Shown here: positions 44,507 through 53,293 of the stretch, one piece after another | How the letters are laid out: every line of letters starts with the position of its first letter | How positions within the stretch are numbered: position 1 is the stretch's first letter | NCBI GenBank assembly: GCA_963747735.1 | Contig: CAVVGE010000007.1 | Location: 124,001-188,000, forward strand | Source: AP-15 sp963747735 | Lineage (GTDB): Bacteria; Pseudomonadota; Alphaproteobacteria; ATCC43930; CGMCC-115725 | Reading direction: 5' to 3' | Length of the DNA: 64,000 nucleotides | Notes under the pieces: model-generated | The model's database searches: none | Seen by the model: the letters and a program-made list of their open reading frames with translations, nothing else | Told to the model about the DNA's origin: nothing | Program-made: the position numbers and the translations under genes

Positions 44507-45484
44507 ATGCGGGAGCTGAGCTATAACGAGGCGGCGCTCGAAGCGGTCGCCGAGGAGATGCGGCGCGACCCCAAGATCTTCTACATGTCGACCGACGCGT
44601 TGCCGCCGCTGTTGAAGGAATTCGGGCCCGAGCGGGTGCGGGCAACGCCGATCACCGAGGCGGCGCTGACCGGGATGGCGATCGGTGCGGCCGGCTGCGG
44701 CTTTCGCCCGATCGTCGATTGGCGGCAGGTGACGTTTTGCTTTGTCGCGATGGACCAGATCGTCAACCAGGCGGCAAAGATCCATTACATGTTCGGCGGC
44801 CAGGTTGCCTTTCCGATCCTGTTTCGCGCAGCGGTCGGCGGTGGCGGCCAGGTCGCGGCGCAGCATTCGCAATCGCCTTATTCGATGTTTATGAATGTCG
44901 CCGGGCTGAAGATGTTTCTGCCGTCGACTCCCTACGACATCAAGGGGCTGATCAAGACCGCGATCCGCGACAACAACCCGGTCGTCTCGTTCGAATCGAG
45001 CCGGCTGATGGCGCGCAAAGGGCCGGTGCCCGAAGAGGACTATACGGTCCCGCTGGGCCAGGCCGATGTGAAACGCGAAGGCAGCGATGTGACCGTCGTG
45101 GCGCTCGCCTGGCTTGTGCACGAGGCGTTGGCCGCAGCCGACGAGCTGGCGAAAGAGGGGATCTCGGTCGAGATCGTCGATCCGCGCAGCCTGGTGCCGC
45201 TCGACGCCGCGACGATCCGCCGCTCGGTGCAAAAAACGGGGCGGCTCGTCATCGCCGACGAGGCCGGGCCGACCGCCGGCTTTTCCGCCGAGATCGCGGC
45301 CGTCGTCAGCGAGGACATGGCGAGCTTTGCGCGGCTTCAGGCGCCGATAAAGCGGGTCTGCGCGCTCCCGGTGCCGATCCCCTACAGCCCGGTCCTCGAA
45401 CGCCACGTCTTTCCCGACCGCCAGCGCATCGTCGCTGCAATCCGCGACGTGCTGCGGGAAAAGCGCCCCGCCGCCGCGGCGTGA
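44507..45484 (+). CDS. 2-oxo acid/acetoin dehydrogenase E1 beta subunit
   Basis: 325 residues, the normal E1 beta length, without the lipoyl domain found in PdhB at 5.1-6.5 kb. Motifs include RVRATPITEAALTGMAIGAA, RPIVDWRQVTF and SVEIVDPRSLVPLD. It has an AGGAGATAGAAG ribosome site. It should pair with the preceding E1 alpha into the TDP-dependent decarboxylase. Confidence 0.86.
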   Translation: MRELSYNEAALEAVAEEMRRDPKIFYMSTDALPPLLKEFGPERVRATPITEAALTGMAIGAAGCGFRPIVDWRQVTFCFVAMDQIVNQAAKIHYMFGGQVAFPILFRAAVGGGGQVAAQHSQSPYSMFMNVAGLKMFLPSTPYDIKGLIKTAIRDNNPVVSFESSRLMARKGPVPEEDYTVPLGQADVKREGSDVTVVALAWLVHEALAAADELAKEGISVEIVDPRSLVPLDAATIRRSVQKTGRLVIADEAGPTAGFSAEIAAVVSEDMASFARLQAPIKRVCALPVPIPYSPVLERHVFPDRQRIVAAIRDVLREKRPAAAA

Positions 45485-45505
45485 GGCGCCCCCATCGTCA
45501 ATAGC

Positions 45506-46366
45506 TCAATAGCTCGGCTTGCTGGCGGATGGCGTCAGCTGGAGCTCGTGCGTCCAGCACGAGCGGTCCTGGGTGTGCAGGTACCAGTAGGCCTCGGCGA
45601 TCTTGATCGGGTTGATGATCAGGTCGCGCCGGTTCGCGTTGCGCGGCAGCTTGCGGCTGCCGGGCGAGTCGATCGAGCCGTCGATGACGATGTTGGCGAC
45701 GTGCACGCCGTGCTCGGAATATTCCTCGGTCAATACCTGCGCCAAGGTGCGCATCAAGACCCGCGGATAATAGAGCGACTGCCCGGTCATCCGCTTTTTG
45801 CCGCGCAGCGAGCTCGAATTGTTGGAAAAGAAAAACGACCCCGAGCCTTTTTTACGCATCGCCGGCAGCACTTCCTGGGCGACGAGAAAGGGCCCCCGCG
45901 CCGAGATATGCAGCCCGGTGTCGAGCATCTCGACCGGGACATGCTCGAGCAATTCCTTTTCCGGCGGGAGGTCGCGGCCTTCGAGATACCCGGCGTTGTA
46001 GACCAGGACCTCCGGGTCGCCGGCCTCGCGCCGGATCGTGGCGAACGCCGACGCGATCGAATCCTTCGAGACGAGGTCCAATTCGACGATCATGCCTTCG
46101 CCGCCCTGCCCGCGGACCGCGGCGGCCAGCGCCGTGGCGTTCGCCTCCTTGCGCGTCGTCACCACGGTAAAAAAGCCCTCGCTCGCGAATTTCTGCGCGA
46201 TCGCACCGCCGACACCCCAGCGGATGCCGATTTCGACATCGCTGTCGTCCACCGCATGGCCGTGCGCCAGCAACGTGTTGCGCCCGTCCGACTGCCACTT
46301 CGAGGTGGCGCCGATGACGACGCAGACCGGCTTGCCCTTGGTGTTCGCTTTACGCTGTTCGCTCAT
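45506..46366 (-). CDS. Atypical short-chain dehydrogenase/reductase
   Basis: 286 residues. The Rossmann start VCVVIGATSK is interrupted by about 27 residues (23-49, including NTLLAHGHAVDD) before the expected GVGGAIAQKF. VTTRKEANATAL and VLVYNAGY (NAG motif) are normal. Near the expected active site the sequence is SSSLRG and SLYYPRVLMRTLA: no Tyr-x3-Lys is present. The protein is an SDR by fold, but activity may differ or be lost. It is convergent with the E1 beta gene. Confidence 0.75.
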   Translation of the reverse strand: MSEQRKANTKGKPVCVVIGATSKWQSDGRNTLLAHGHAVDDSDVEIGIRWGVGGAIAQKFASEGFFTVVTTRKEANATALAAAVRGQGGEGMIVELDLVSKDSIASAFATIRREAGDPEVLVYNAGYLEGRDLPPEKELLEHVPVEMLDTGLHISARGPFLVAQEVLPAMRKKGSGSFFFSNNSSSLRGKKRMTGQSLYYPRVLMRTLAQVLTEEYSEHGVHVANIVIDGSIDSPGSRKLPRNANRRDLIINPIKIAEAYWYLHTQDRSCWTHELQLTPSASKPSY

Positions 46367-46620
46367 TGGTGACCCTTCCCCTCCGGTTCTCTGCTGGTGC
46401 TGCGGATCGGCAAAGCCTAACCCGCGATCGAGGCCGGCGGAAGGGCCGGAGCGCTATCTGCGCCCGGCCGGCCCCGATCTGGGCCGGGTGCGGGCGCGGT
46501 TCGGCGACGCGACAACAGACGGGGTGGGGATTATGGTTTCCCAGTAGTTGACGAAGCTTCGGCGCTCGGCGAAAAAGCCGCGTCTCGTCGGTCCTGGCGT
46601 GCGGCGGTGGGGAGGCGGCG

Positions 46621-47562
46621 ATGCATGACGCGGACATGGTCCCCCTGGACGGCGGCAGCTTCCGCATGGGGTCGGACCGGCATTATCCGGAGGAGGCGCC
46701 GGCCCACCGGGTCGCCGTCCGCCCGTTCCGGATCGACCGCTACCCGGTGACCAACCGGGAATTCGCCGAGTTTGTCACGGCGACCGGCCACGTCACTTTT
46801 GCCGAGATCCCGCCCGACCCGAAGGATTACCCCGGCGCCCTGCCGCACATGATCTATGCCGGCTCGCTGGTGTTTACGCCGCCGGCGCACCCGGTCGATC
46901 GGCGCGACTGGAGCCAGTGGTGGCGGTTTCTCAAGGGCGCCGATTGGCGTCACCCCTATGGCCCGGACAGCCGCCTTGCCGACGAGCTTCAAGATCACCC
47001 GGTCGTGCACGTCGCCTATGCCGACGCGCTCCTTTATGCGCGCTGGGCCGGCAAGGATTTGCCGACCGAGGCCGAATGGGAATTCGCCGCGCGCGGCGGT
47101 CTCGACGGCGCCGAATTTGCCTGGGGCGACGAATTTGCCCCCGGCGGCCGGCAGATGGCCAATACCTGGCAGGGCGAGTTCCCGTTGCAAAATTTGCTGC
47201 TCGACGGCTTCTCCCGCACCTCGCCGGTGGGCCACTTCCCAGCCAACGGCTATGGCCTTTGCGACATGATCGGCAATGTCTGGGAATGGACCGCCGATTG
47301 GTATTCGCGGCGGCATCCGGCCGAGGCGGCGAAACCCTGCTGCATCCCGCAAAACCCGCGCGGCGGCCCGGAGGCCGAAAGCTACGACCCGAACCTGCCC
47401 CGGATCAAAATCCCGCGCAAAGTGCTAAAAGGCGGCTCGCATCTGTGCGCGCCCAATTATTGCCGCCGCTATCGCCCGCCCGCGCGCCACGCCGAGCCGG
47501 TCGACACCTCGACCAGCCATGTCGGCTTCCGCTGCGTCATCCGCGAGCAAAAAACGTCGTAA
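46621..47562 (+). CDS. Formylglycine-generating enzyme (SUMF1/FGE) family protein
   Basis: 313 residues. It starts MVPLDGGSFRMGSD and contains VTNREFAEFVTATGH, LPTEAEWEFAARGGLDGAEF and GNVWEWTADWY, all FGE hallmarks. C276 and C281 in GSHLCAPNYCRRYR match the copper-binding cysteine pair of true FGEs, which convert a Cys in sulfatases to formylglycine. Many FGE-like proteins lack these cysteines, so activity here is likely. No sulfatase or other CxPxR target lies in the window. A single-strand orientation with no near partner suggests its own transcript. Confidence 0.85.
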   Translation: MHDADMVPLDGGSFRMGSDRHYPEEAPAHRVAVRPFRIDRYPVTNREFAEFVTATGHVTFAEIPPDPKDYPGALPHMIYAGSLVFTPPAHPVDRRDWSQWWRFLKGADWRHPYGPDSRLADELQDHPVVHVAYADALLYARWAGKDLPTEAEWEFAARGGLDGAEFAWGDEFAPGGRQMANTWQGEFPLQNLLLDGFSRTSPVGHFPANGYGLCDMIGNVWEWTADWYSRRHPAEAAKPCCIPQNPRGGPEAESYDPNLPRIKIPRKVLKGGSHLCAPNYCRRYRPPARHAEPVDTSTSHVGFRCVIREQKTS

Positions 47563-47658
47563 GCAACGACAATGTCGCGATCGGCAGCGCCGGTGCTGCC
47601 CGGGTCGGAGCTGGCCGGGTCGGAGCTGGCCGGGAAATTGACGACCCCCCTTCTCCGC

Positions 47659-48615
47659 TCAAATATGCAGCACCGCCTTGCCGGTAAAGTCGCGGTCGAT
47701 CAGGCGGCGGGCGACTTGGCCGATCTCGGTCCAGGGTGCCTCGACCGCGATTTGCGGGCGTAATTTCCTGGCCTCGATCAGCTCGGCCAACAGACGCAAG
47801 CCGAGCCCGGCGCGCTCGACGCTCATCAGCTCGTGAAACAAGGTCAGGCCGTAGAGCCGGGTGCCGCCGGTGGCAAAAAAGTCGCGGCTCTCGATGCTGG
47901 CGGTGCCGCTTTCCGAAACGCCGAAGGTGACGCAAATGCCGTTCGGCTGCAGCATGCCGAGGGCCGCACCCAATGCCCGGCCGCCGACCGAATCGAGGAT
48001 CAGCCAGAACGGCCCATAGGGCTTGGCGGCGGCGAGCTCGCGGCCGACGACGACGCGCTCGCCGCACCATTCGGCGACCGCGGCGCGGTGCTCGTCGCGT
48101 CGCACATGCCCCCAGACAAAGGCGCCGGCTGCCGCTGCGAGCTGGCAGGCGAGATGCCCGACCCCACCCGAGGCGCCGTCGACCAGCACCTTGCGGCCGA
48201 GCAGCAGACCGCCCTGGCGCAGCGCATGGAGCGCCGTCAGCCCGGCCACCGGCAAGCTCGCTGCCGCGGCGTCGCCGACCGCATCGGGGAGTGCCGCCAC
48301 CGCGTGGCTGCGGCAATTCACCCGCTCGGCCCAGGCGCCCGAGGGCAGGATGCCGACAACGCGCGTGCCCGGCGCGGGGCCGCTGCCATCGGCAGCACCG
48401 GTCTCGACGACGCCGGCGAAATCCCAGCCGGGGCGCCAGCCCGCCTCGGCGGATTGCAGCGCGCGCCGGGTTTCGCCGCGGTTCAGCGACACCGCGGTGA
48501 CCCTGACGCCGACTTCGTCGCGGTCGGGGTCGCGCAGGCCGACCTCACGGATCGCCAGCCGCTCGGGCAGCGACAGATCGACGACGACGGCGCGAACCTG
48601 CTGCGGCATGGCCAT
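47659..48615 (-). CDS. Medium-chain dehydrogenase/quinone oxidoreductase-like protein
   Basis: 318 residues. It has the zinc-free MDR layout: N-terminal GroES-like domain (VTAVSLNRGETRRAL, GWDFAGVVE), a nucleotide-binding domain with VLVDGASGGVGHLACQLA, and the C-terminal closure FTGKAVLHI. No structural zinc cysteines are seen, so NADPH-dependent quinone or enone reduction is expected. It lies 169 bp upstream of the amidase end on the same strand. Confidence 0.85.
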   Translation of the reverse strand: MAMPQQVRAVVVDLSLPERLAIREVGLRDPDRDEVGVRVTAVSLNRGETRRALQSAEAGWRPGWDFAGVVETGAADGSGPAPGTRVVGILPSGAWAERVNCRSHAVAALPDAVGDAAAASLPVAGLTALHALRQGGLLLGRKVLVDGASGGVGHLACQLAAAAGAFVWGHVRRDEHRAAVAEWCGERVVVGRELAAAKPYGPFWLILDSVGGRALGAALGMLQPNGICVTFGVSESGTASIESRDFFATGGTRLYGLTLFHELMSVERAGLGLRLLAELIEARKLRPQIAVEAPWTEIGQVARRLIDRDFTGKAVLHI

Positions 48616-48680
48616 TCTCCTGCAATCGCAATCAGCCCTATGCTGGTGGATAGCACCTAACAGAGAACGCCCACTTCCCC

Positions 48681-48748
48681 GTCATGCCGGCGAAGGCCGG
48701 TATCCACTGCAAAAGTGGGTCCCGGCCTTCGCCGGGAAAGCGAGTAGG
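48681..48748. repeat. Pair of palindromic intergenic repeats (CCGGCGAAGGCCGG type)
   Basis: GTCATGCCGGCGAAGGCCGG at 48681 and GGGTCCCGGCCTTCGCCGGG at 48719 are facing copies separated by about 15 bp, typical of REP pairs. Related sequence is at 56925-56952. Confidence 0.7.
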
Positions 48749-48783
48749 GAGGGAAGCGTCTGGTTCCTACCACTAGAGCATGG

Positions 48784-50187
48784 CTAATCGAGGGGTGGGC
48801 GGCGCACGGGCTGGGTCGCCTCGAACGCGCGCGCGGCGCGCAGGACCCGGTCGTCGGCGTAAAGCGGCCCGACGATCTGCAATCCGATCGGCAGCCCGCC
48901 GCTCGTCAGCCCGCACATGATGCTCGCCGCCGGCTGGCGCGTCATGTTGAACGGATAGGTAAAGGGCGACCAATCGATCCAGTGCCGCTCGTGTGCCGGG
49001 TCGTTCAGATCCTGCCCGACCGGCAGCGCCGGGACCGGCATCGTCGGGGTCAGCAGCAGGTCGTAGGTCCGGTGCAGCTCGGCCATCCGCCGGCCGAGCT
49101 CGTGGCGCACAAAATCGGCGCCGAGGTAATCGACGGCGCTGATCCGTTCGCCGGCCGCCGCGGTCGCCACCAGACCCGGATCGGCCAGCGCCCTGCGCTC
49201 GGCCGGCAATCCGGCCAGCAGCTTTGCCGCCCCGGCCGCCCATAACGTAAAGAGCGCCTCGCGCGGCGACGGAAAGATCGCGCCCACCTCCTCCACCGCG
49301 GCGCCCAGCCTTTCGAATTGGCGCGCCGCCGCCGCCGCTGCCGCCGCGATCTCGGGATCGACCCGCGCATAGCCGAGGTCCGGGCTGAACGCGATCCGCC
49401 AGCCGTGCACGCCCGCCTCGATGCCGTCGAGATAATCGCTGCGAGCGGGCGGCAGCGTGTGCGGGTCGCGGTGGTCGGGCTGAGCCAGCACGTTCAGCAT
49501 CAGCGCCGCATCGGCGACACTGCGCGCGATCGGCCCGGTATGCGACAATTGCCCCATCGCCGAGGGCGGGTGCGCCGGCACCCGGCCAAAGCTGGGCTTT
49601 AGCCCAAAGACGCCGCTAAAGGCGGCGGGGATGCGGATCGAGCCGGCGCCGTCGCTGCCGACATGCAGGGGTGCGATCCCCGCGGCGCAGGCCGCCGCCG
49701 CCCCGGCGCTGCTGCCGCCCGGTGTCCGCGACAAATCCCACGGGTTGCGCGTGATCCCGGTCAGCGGGCTGTCGCCGAGCGCTTTCCAGCCAAATTCGGG
49801 GGTCGTCGTCTTGCCCAGAATGACCGCCCCTGCCTCGCGCAGCCTGGCTGTCGCCGGCGCATCCTCCGACCAGTCCTGGCTCGGATCGACGAGGTGCGAG
49901 CCGCGCAAGGTCGGAAGCCCGCGCATCAGCACCAGGTCCTTGATCGTCACCGGCACCCCGTCGAGCGGCCCCTTTGGCGTCCCCCGCCGCCAGCGCTCCT
50001 GCGATGCCCGCGCCGCCGTGATGGCGCCGTCGTGATCGACGATCGAAAACGCGTTGATCCGCGGCTGCAACGTGTCGAGGCGCGCGAAGAGCGCCTGCAC
50101 CACTTCCACCGGCGACAGCACCCGCTGGCGATAGGCGTCGCGCAAGGCACTTGCCGACAGGTACGGGATTTCACTCTGATCGGCCAT
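48784..50187 (-). CDS. Amidase signature-family hydrolase
   Basis: 467 residues from ATG 50187. The catalytic Lys is in VPVTIKDLV and the Ser-cis-Ser pair in PGGSSAGAAAACAAGIAPLH, with the Gly-rich SDGAGSIRIPAA block. The sequence resembles GatA-like and arylamidase-like enzymes; without gatB or gatC nearby it is likely a catabolic or detoxifying amidase. Start chosen because the upstream 17 residues lack homology. Confidence 0.9.
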   Translation of the reverse strand: MADQSEIPYLSASALRDAYRQRVLSPVEVVQALFARLDTLQPRINAFSIVDHDGAITAARASQERWRRGTPKGPLDGVPVTIKDLVLMRGLPTLRGSHLVDPSQDWSEDAPATARLREAGAVILGKTTTPEFGWKALGDSPLTGITRNPWDLSRTPGGSSAGAAAACAAGIAPLHVGSDGAGSIRIPAAFSGVFGLKPSFGRVPAHPPSAMGQLSHTGPIARSVADAALMLNVLAQPDHRDPHTLPPARSDYLDGIEAGVHGWRIAFSPDLGYARVDPEIAAAAAAAARQFERLGAAVEEVGAIFPSPREALFTLWAAGAAKLLAGLPAERRALADPGLVATAAAGERISAVDYLGADFVRHELGRRMAELHRTYDLLLTPTMPVPALPVGQDLNDPAHERHWIDWSPFTYPFNMTRQPAASIMCGLTSGGLPIGLQIVGPLYADDRVLRAARAFEATQPVRRPPLD

Positions 50188-50298
50188 TGTCCGGCTCCGT
50201 CCGGGCGGCATCGCGTCGCGCCGCCAACCATCGCACAAGCCCGAGCGCCGTGCGATCGCTGCGAGCGGCCGTCACGGGCAAAAGCGCGGCCGAGCGGC

Positions 50299-51090
50299 TC
50301 ATCCCCCGTGCTCCGGCGGCGGGCTCTCGCGCCGGTCGAGTATCATCAGGAGACGAAAGGTCAGCACGCGTTCGAGCCCCAGCAGACGCGCGGACCGCGT
50401 CAACAGCCGATCGACCGTTTGGATCGCATCGGGAAAGCGGTGCAGCAGCGGCGCCGGTGCCCGCTGCAAGCCGCCGCTGATCGGCAAGGCGACGACGTTT
50501 TCGTAGCGCAATGCCGCCAGATCGTAGCCGTGGCGGCTGAACTCCTGCGCGATCGCGGCCGCGGTGCGGTCGTGGCTCTCGCGGTGGCCGGCGAGCGCGC
50601 GGTAGCCGGTAAGAAACGGGTTCGAGATGTTGGAATCGTAGATCACGATGCGCCGGACGCCGAGGCGGTTCAGCTCCGGGGCGAGCCGGCCGATGTCGAA
50701 GTGCTGGATCGAATCGCAGCACACCGCGCTGTCGCAGGAATTGTCCGGCAATGAGGTCGCATAAACGCTCTCTCGGCGGCAGGGGATATGCGAGATGTCG
50801 TGGGCCAGCGCGAGGGAGGCCTCATCGATATCGACCGAGGTCACCTCAAAGCCGGCATCGAGCGCAACGCGTGAGAATTGGCCGAACCCGCAGCCGCAAT
50901 CGATGACGCGCCCACCCTTGAGCAGGGACAGCATGTCGCGGTAGACTTTGCCGATCAGGATGCCGTAGCACCCGGCGAGGTTGTCCTTGACCCTGGCCAG
51001 CCGGAAATCGTGGATAATATGGGCGTCCAGCAGGCTCTGGCGCGAGGCGGCGAGCAAATCCTGGGGCTTGGCCTCGGGGTCGTTCTGCAT
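50299..51090 (-). CDS. Class I SAM-dependent methyltransferase
   Basis: 263 residues. VIDCGCGFGQFSRVALDAGF is a full AdoMet-binding loop and VTSVDIDEASLALA gives the acid that binds the ribose. An N-terminal 60-residue helical lead and a C-terminal part rich in Arg/Leu (LLTRSARLLGLERVLTFRLL) follow. Cys residues cluster in SAVCCDSIQHF. The substrate is unknown. Confidence 0.8.
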   Translation of the reverse strand: MQNDPEAKPQDLLAASRQSLLDAHIIHDFRLARVKDNLAGCYGILIGKVYRDMLSLLKGGRVIDCGCGFGQFSRVALDAGFEVTSVDIDEASLALAHDISHIPCRRESVYATSLPDNSCDSAVCCDSIQHFDIGRLAPELNRLGVRRIVIYDSNISNPFLTGYRALAGHRESHDRTAAAIAQEFSRHGYDLAALRYENVVALPISGGLQRAPAPLLHRFPDAIQTVDRLLTRSARLLGLERVLTFRLLMILDRRESPPPEHGG

Positions 51091-51245
51091 CGAACGGGCG
51101 TCTCCTTCCAGATTTGAAGATTATGCCAAAACCGCGGTTCCCTCGGAGAAGCTCTGGCTCTCGGCGAGGGGTTTGACGCACCGCCGGACCGGGTTATACC
51201 GCAGATCGTCGGGCCGTTTTCGGCCGTTTTTCGGGAGATCTTTCG

Positions 51246-51605
51246 TTGGGGATCGCCACCCTTGCTCCGATCGCTCTTTGGCTCGTCTGCTTCACGGTGC
51301 TCAATATTCTAGTGAAGACGTTGGCGCGTTCCTTGCCGGCGGGCCGCGTCTTCGAACAAGCCCTGGTCATGGCTCAATCACCGGTTTTCTATGTCGCCGG
51401 GTTCCTCTATGTCGCTTGCGCGCTTCTCTATTTTGTATCGTTGAGCCGGCTGCCGTTGTCGACCGCCGGTCCGGTTTTCATGATCCTGGGCGTAGCGGCG
51501 ACGGTAATCATCGGCGCCAGCGTCTTCGGCGAGACGCTCAACTCCTTGAAGCTGCTCGGCATCATCATCTGCCTCGCCGGCGTCGGGCTCGTCTTTTACA
51601 ATTAG
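51246..51605 (+). CDS. Small EmrE/ArnE-like four-helix membrane protein
   Basis: 119 residues from TTG 51246 with GGGAG 8 bases upstream. Four membrane helices fill the protein, the layout of small multidrug resistance and ArnE/EamA-like half transporters (SLSRLPLSTAGPVFMILGVAATVI). It probably works as a dimer. It lies 155 bp from the divergent methyltransferase gene, and the IS701-like element begins 7 bp after its stop. Confidence 0.72.
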   Translation: MGIATLAPIALWLVCFTVLNILVKTLARSLPAGRVFEQALVMAQSPVFYVAGFLYVACALLYFVSLSRLPLSTAGPVFMILGVAATVIIGASVFGETLNSLKLLGIIICLAGVGLVFYN

Positions 51606-51970
51606 CCCGGATGCTAATCTTACTGAGTCACAAAATTCGAGATCGTGTATTTATCTAGGCTGGCAACCGCAAGATGTGGTATTTAGCTCTATCTTCATCC
51701 GGACGGGGGACCGGAATGGACGGCGGATCGAGTGCGGAGAGTGAAGCGCGATTTGCGGGCTATGTCGAGGCGCTCGGTGTGGTGTTGGGCCATGCCGATC
51801 GACAGCAGCCGATGCATGATTACTGCCTGGGGCTGTTGCTGCCGATTGAGCGCAAGAGCGTCGAACCGATGGCGGCCGTGACAGCGCCGGCCCGGGTCGC
51901 CGCGAAGCATCAATCGTTGCTTCATTTTGTTGGCAACGCGCCGTGGTCGGACGCCGCGATGCTGGGCAAG

Positions 51971-51993
51971 AGCCTGCCCTCGCGAAAGCGGGG
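51971..51993. repeat. Palindromic insert 1 in the IS701 transposase gene
   Basis: Begins AGCCTGCCCTCGCG and ends AAAGCGGGG; it shifts the frame by +2. A single base differs from insert 2 over 23 nt. Confidence 0.8.
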
Positions 51994-52141
51994 GTGACAG
52001 AGCTGGTGCTGCCGGCGATCGAGCGCAGCGGGCCGGTCGAGGCCTGGATCATCGACGACACAGGCTTTCCCAAGAAGGGGCGGCACTCGGTCGGGGTGAC
52101 CCGGCAATATTGCGGCCAGCTCGGCAAGCAGGATTTGTCAG

Positions 52142-52164
52142 AGCCTGCCCTCGCGAAGGCGGGG
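52142..52164. repeat. Palindromic insert 2 in the IS701 transposase gene
   Basis: Begins AGCCTGCCCTCGCG and ends AAGGCGGGG. It reads in frame as PALAKAG between KQDLS and VAVTLSL. To stay in frame the gene must also have lost two bases at the left border. Confidence 0.75.
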
Positions 52165-52572
52165 GTCGCGGTGACGCTGTCGCTGGCCAACCGTGATGCC
52201 AGCCTGCCCGTCGCTTATCGGCTCTATCTCCCTGAGGATTGGGCCAAGGATCAGGCACGTCGGCACAAGGCCAAGATACCGGAGACGATCGCTTTCCAAA
52301 CCAAGCCTGAGATCGCCCTTGAGCAGATCAACGCGGCGCAAGCGGCCGGGTTGCCTCAGGGTGTGGTGCTGATGGATGCCGGTTACGGCAACGATACCAG
52401 GCTGCGAACGGAGATCACCGCCCGCGGCATGAGCTATGTCGCTGGGATCGGCCCCAACACCTCGGTCTGGCCACCGGGCGTGGAGCCTTTACAACCGCAG
52501 CGTGGCCGGGGCAGCGGGCGACCACCCAAGTTGCTGCGGCGCGACGACCAGCACCGGCCGATCGCCGCCAAG

Positions 52573-52595
52573 CCTGCCCCTGGCTCGAACCGGGG
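52573..52595. repeat. Palindromic insert 3 in the IS701 transposase gene
   Basis: Begins CCTGCCCCTGG and ends CCGGGG. CCCCTGG and CCGGGGG form the stem around CTCGAA. It shifts the frame by +2, joining AAK to the next frame at ALALSL. Confidence 0.75.
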
Positions 52596-52700
52596 GCGCT
52601 CGCTCTCAGCCTGCCGCAAGAGAGGTGGCAAACCGTCAGGTGGCGCGAAGGCAGCGCGGACTGGCTCGCTGCACGGTTCGCACGGCTGCGGGTGCGGCCG

Positions 52701-52733
52701 TGGGCCTTCAGCCCACGGGCTTGTCCCGTGGGG
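52701..52733. repeat. Palindromic insert 4 in the IS701 transposase gene (other sequence family)
   Basis: CCCACGGG, a 5-base loop and CCCGTGGG (52712-52732) form a perfect 8-bp hairpin inside an in-frame 33-nt segment between RVRP and HRDNLLAEP. Confidence 0.65.
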
Positions 52734-53293
52734 CACCGCGACAACTTGCTGGCCGAACCGCGCGCCGAAGAGTGGCTGCTGATCGAGCGGCCGGAGGACG
52801 AAACCGAGCCGACCAAGTATTGGTTTGCCAGCTTGCCCGAGGATATCGCCTTTGATCGGCTGGTCAACCTGGCAAAATTGCGGTGGCGGATCGAGCGCGA
52901 TTATCAAGAGCTCAAACAGGAGCTCGGCCTTGGTGATTATGAAGGGCGCGGGTGGCGCGGCTTCCACCATCACGCCACACTCTGCATCGCCGCTTACGGC
53001 TTCTTGATCGCCGAACGGGGCGCCATCCCCCCCTCAGGACCAGGTTTCGCCGCGCCGCTCTCGGGATCTGCCGTTCCCGACGGTTACCGACCCAGAGGTG
53101 CCGCCGATCCGCCCCGAACGCCACATCCCAAACTCGATCGCGACCATGCGACGACGCCTCATTGTCGCGCTCGCCAGGACCCTCCCGAGATGTCCCTGTT
53201 GCAATACGCCAATCCGCAAGACGGCAAGAATTCCCGATTACTGACGCAGTAAGATTAGCAGGGTGCGGAAAAATGCGCGTCTTTCGTCTTCAT

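Larger units (their letters stand above)
51716..53252 (+). pseudogene. IS701-type transposase gene, broken into three frames by short palindromes
   Basis: The N-terminal part (ATG 51716) has the family block RFAGYVEALGVVLGHADR. The frame then changes at 51971, where a 23-nt palindromic insert begins, and homology resumes at 51994 with VTELVLPAIERSG and IIDDTGFPKKG (DDE catalytic Asp). A second frame change occurs at 52573, again with a 23-nt insert; the C-terminal part from 52596 includes LPQERWQTVRWREG, KLRWRIERDYQELKQELGLG and HHHATLCIAAYGFL. Two further inserts (52142, 52701) keep frame. Each frame change equals 23 nt exactly, so removal of the inserts would restore one reading frame. The transposase as it stands is not functional. 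Confidence 0.85.
51612..53260 (+). mobile_element. IS701-like insertion sequence with 19-bp terminal inverted repeats
   Basis: TGCTAATCTTACTGAGTCA at 51612-51630 is matched by TGACGCAGTAAGATTAGCA at 53242-53260, inverted, with one mismatch out of 19. The 1649-bp interval holds a single broken transposase gene of the IS701 type. The right repeat overlaps the transposase stop codon. No clear target-site duplication was found. The element sits between the EmrE-like gene and a repeat cluster. Confidence 0.85.

Noticed and set aside
47598..47630. Two copies of GGGTCGGAGCTGGCC in tandem after the FGE gene
   Set aside because: Likely simple slippage; no palindrome, no neighbouring promoter, and no other copies in the window.
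51606..51611. Target-site duplication of the IS701-like element
   Set aside because: The bases on the two sides (left CCCGGA, right GGGTGC) do not match; none could be supported.
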